Positions 5,606-6,169 of a stretch of DNA of 6,169 bases are shown here, piece after piece (position 1 is the first letter of the stretch; the number at the start of each line of letters is the position of its first letter). The position numbers and the translations under genes are program-made. Origin of the DNA: Pseudomonadota bacterium (GTDB taxonomy: Bacteria; Pseudomonadota; Gammaproteobacteria; Enterobacterales; Enterobacteriaceae); NCBI GenBank assembly GCA_023425455.1, contig JAFACP010000091.1, positions 1 to 6,169 on the forward strand, in the 5' to 3' direction. Under the pieces are notes generated by a model. That model was not told the origin of the DNA, did no database searches, and worked only from the letters and a program-made list of their open reading frames with translations.

Positions 5606-6169
5606 ATGAATTTGTTGGAACAAACACCGCCTTCGCGGAGGCGCTATGGACTGGCCGCTTTCATTGGGTTAATTGCCGGGATTGTCTCTGCGTTTGTGAA
5701 GTGGGGGGCAGAAGTTCCGCTTCCTCCCCGTAGTCCGGTTGATCTCTTTAACGCGGCATGCGGGCCAGAAAAATTAATAAGAGCCGCCGACCAGCTCGAT
5801 TGCTCACGTAATATCCTGAACCCGCCCTATATATTTCTGCGCGACTGGCTGGGGATCGCCGATCCCAATGCTGCGGTTTATACGTTCGCCGGACATATAT
5901 TTAACTGGGTTGGCGTAACACATATTATATTTTCGATCGTCTTCGCCGTAGGATATTGTGTAGTTGCCGAAGTTTTCCCGAAAATTAAACTCTGGCAGGG
6001 GTTACTTGCCGGGGCGCTGGCACAATTGTTTGTCCATATGCTCACCTTCCCGTTAATGGGGCTGACGCCACCGCTGTTCGACCTGCCGTGGTACGAGCAC
6101 GTGTCCGAAATCATCGGCCATCTGATCTGGTTCTGGTCGATTGAAATTATCCGTCGCGATCTACGCAAC
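5606..6169 (+). CDS. yagU: Inner-membrane protein YagU (DUF1440), 3' end missing
   Basis: The first 188 codons, without a stop, of a protein very similar to E. coli YagU (204 residues), so about 16 residues are lost at the right edge. The ATG is preceded by AAGGAA with six bases from AGGA to the start. Hydrophobic stretches at about residues 15-32 ([17 protein letters not shown]), 101-122, 129-152 and 168-183 predict a multi-span inner-membrane protein. Between the first two lies a soluble part with two Cys (52, 66) and the motif [12 protein letters not shown]. coli YagU has been linked to acid resistance; no molecular activity is known to me. It runs in the same direction as aaeR but 291 bases away, with its own candidate promoters, so it is probably transcribed separately. 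Confidence 0.93.
   Translation, partial: MNLLEQTPPSRRRYGLAAFIGLIAGIVSAFVKWGAEVPLPPRSPVDLFNAACGPEKLIRAADQLDCSRNILNPPYIFLRDWLGIADPNAAVYTFAGHIFNWVGVTHIIFSIVFAVGYCVVAEVFPKIKLWQGLLAGALAQLFVHMLTFPLMGLTPPLFDLPWYEHVSEIIGHLIWFWSIEIIRRDLRN

Noticed and set aside
5878..6168. Minus-strand frame of 96 codons opposite yagU
   Set aside because: Antisense to yagU, whose protein is well recognised; no support of its own.

Overview
The window is chromosomal DNA from an enteric gammaproteobacterium (Enterobacteriaceae). Four of the six genes match Escherichia coli proteins almost residue for residue as I recall them: AaeB, AaeA, AaeX and AaeR. A fifth, YagU, is also very close. The genus cannot be fixed from this sequence alone; gene order differs from E. 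coli K-12, so Enterobacter, Citrobacter, Klebsiella or a relative are all possible. Coding sequence is moderately GC-rich and the intergenic regions are AT-rich. I see no mobile element, tRNA, rRNA or CRISPR array.

Left part (1-1004, minus strand): the first 334 codons of an aldehyde dehydrogenase of the succinate-semialdehyde dehydrogenase (GabD-like) type, cut off by the window edge. It has its own ribosome-binding site. A strong hairpin terminator with A/T runs on both sides (1054-1085) separates it from the next operon.

Centre (1092-4208, minus strand): the operon aaeX-aaeA-aaeB, transcribed in that order with gaps of 7 and 5 bases. It encodes the small membrane protein AaeX (DUF1656), the membrane-fusion protein AaeA and the FUSC-family inner-membrane transporter AaeB. 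Together they form the known efflux system for p-hydroxybenzoate and related aromatic carboxylic acids. The divergent gene aaeR (4388-5314, plus strand) encodes its LysR-type regulator. The 179-base divergent region (4209-4387) holds a perfect AT-rich inverted repeat suited to a LysR-type protein, a perfect TATAAT box for aaeR, and a near-consensus CRP site next to that box. A hairpin could form in the aaeX leader.

Right part (5315-6169): a 291-base intergenic region with no convincing gene but much symmetry. It has a 10-bp perfect inverted repeat, a larger imperfect stem-loop, a small hairpin and two candidate promoters. It is followed by the first 188 codons of yagU (DUF1440 inner-membrane protein), cut off by the right edge.

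The protein-coding content belongs to known families, and I did not find a new protein system. The points most worth checking are the unusual placement of aaeRXAB between a GabD-type dehydrogenase and yagU, the CRP site on the aaeR promoter, and the structured region in front of yagU.
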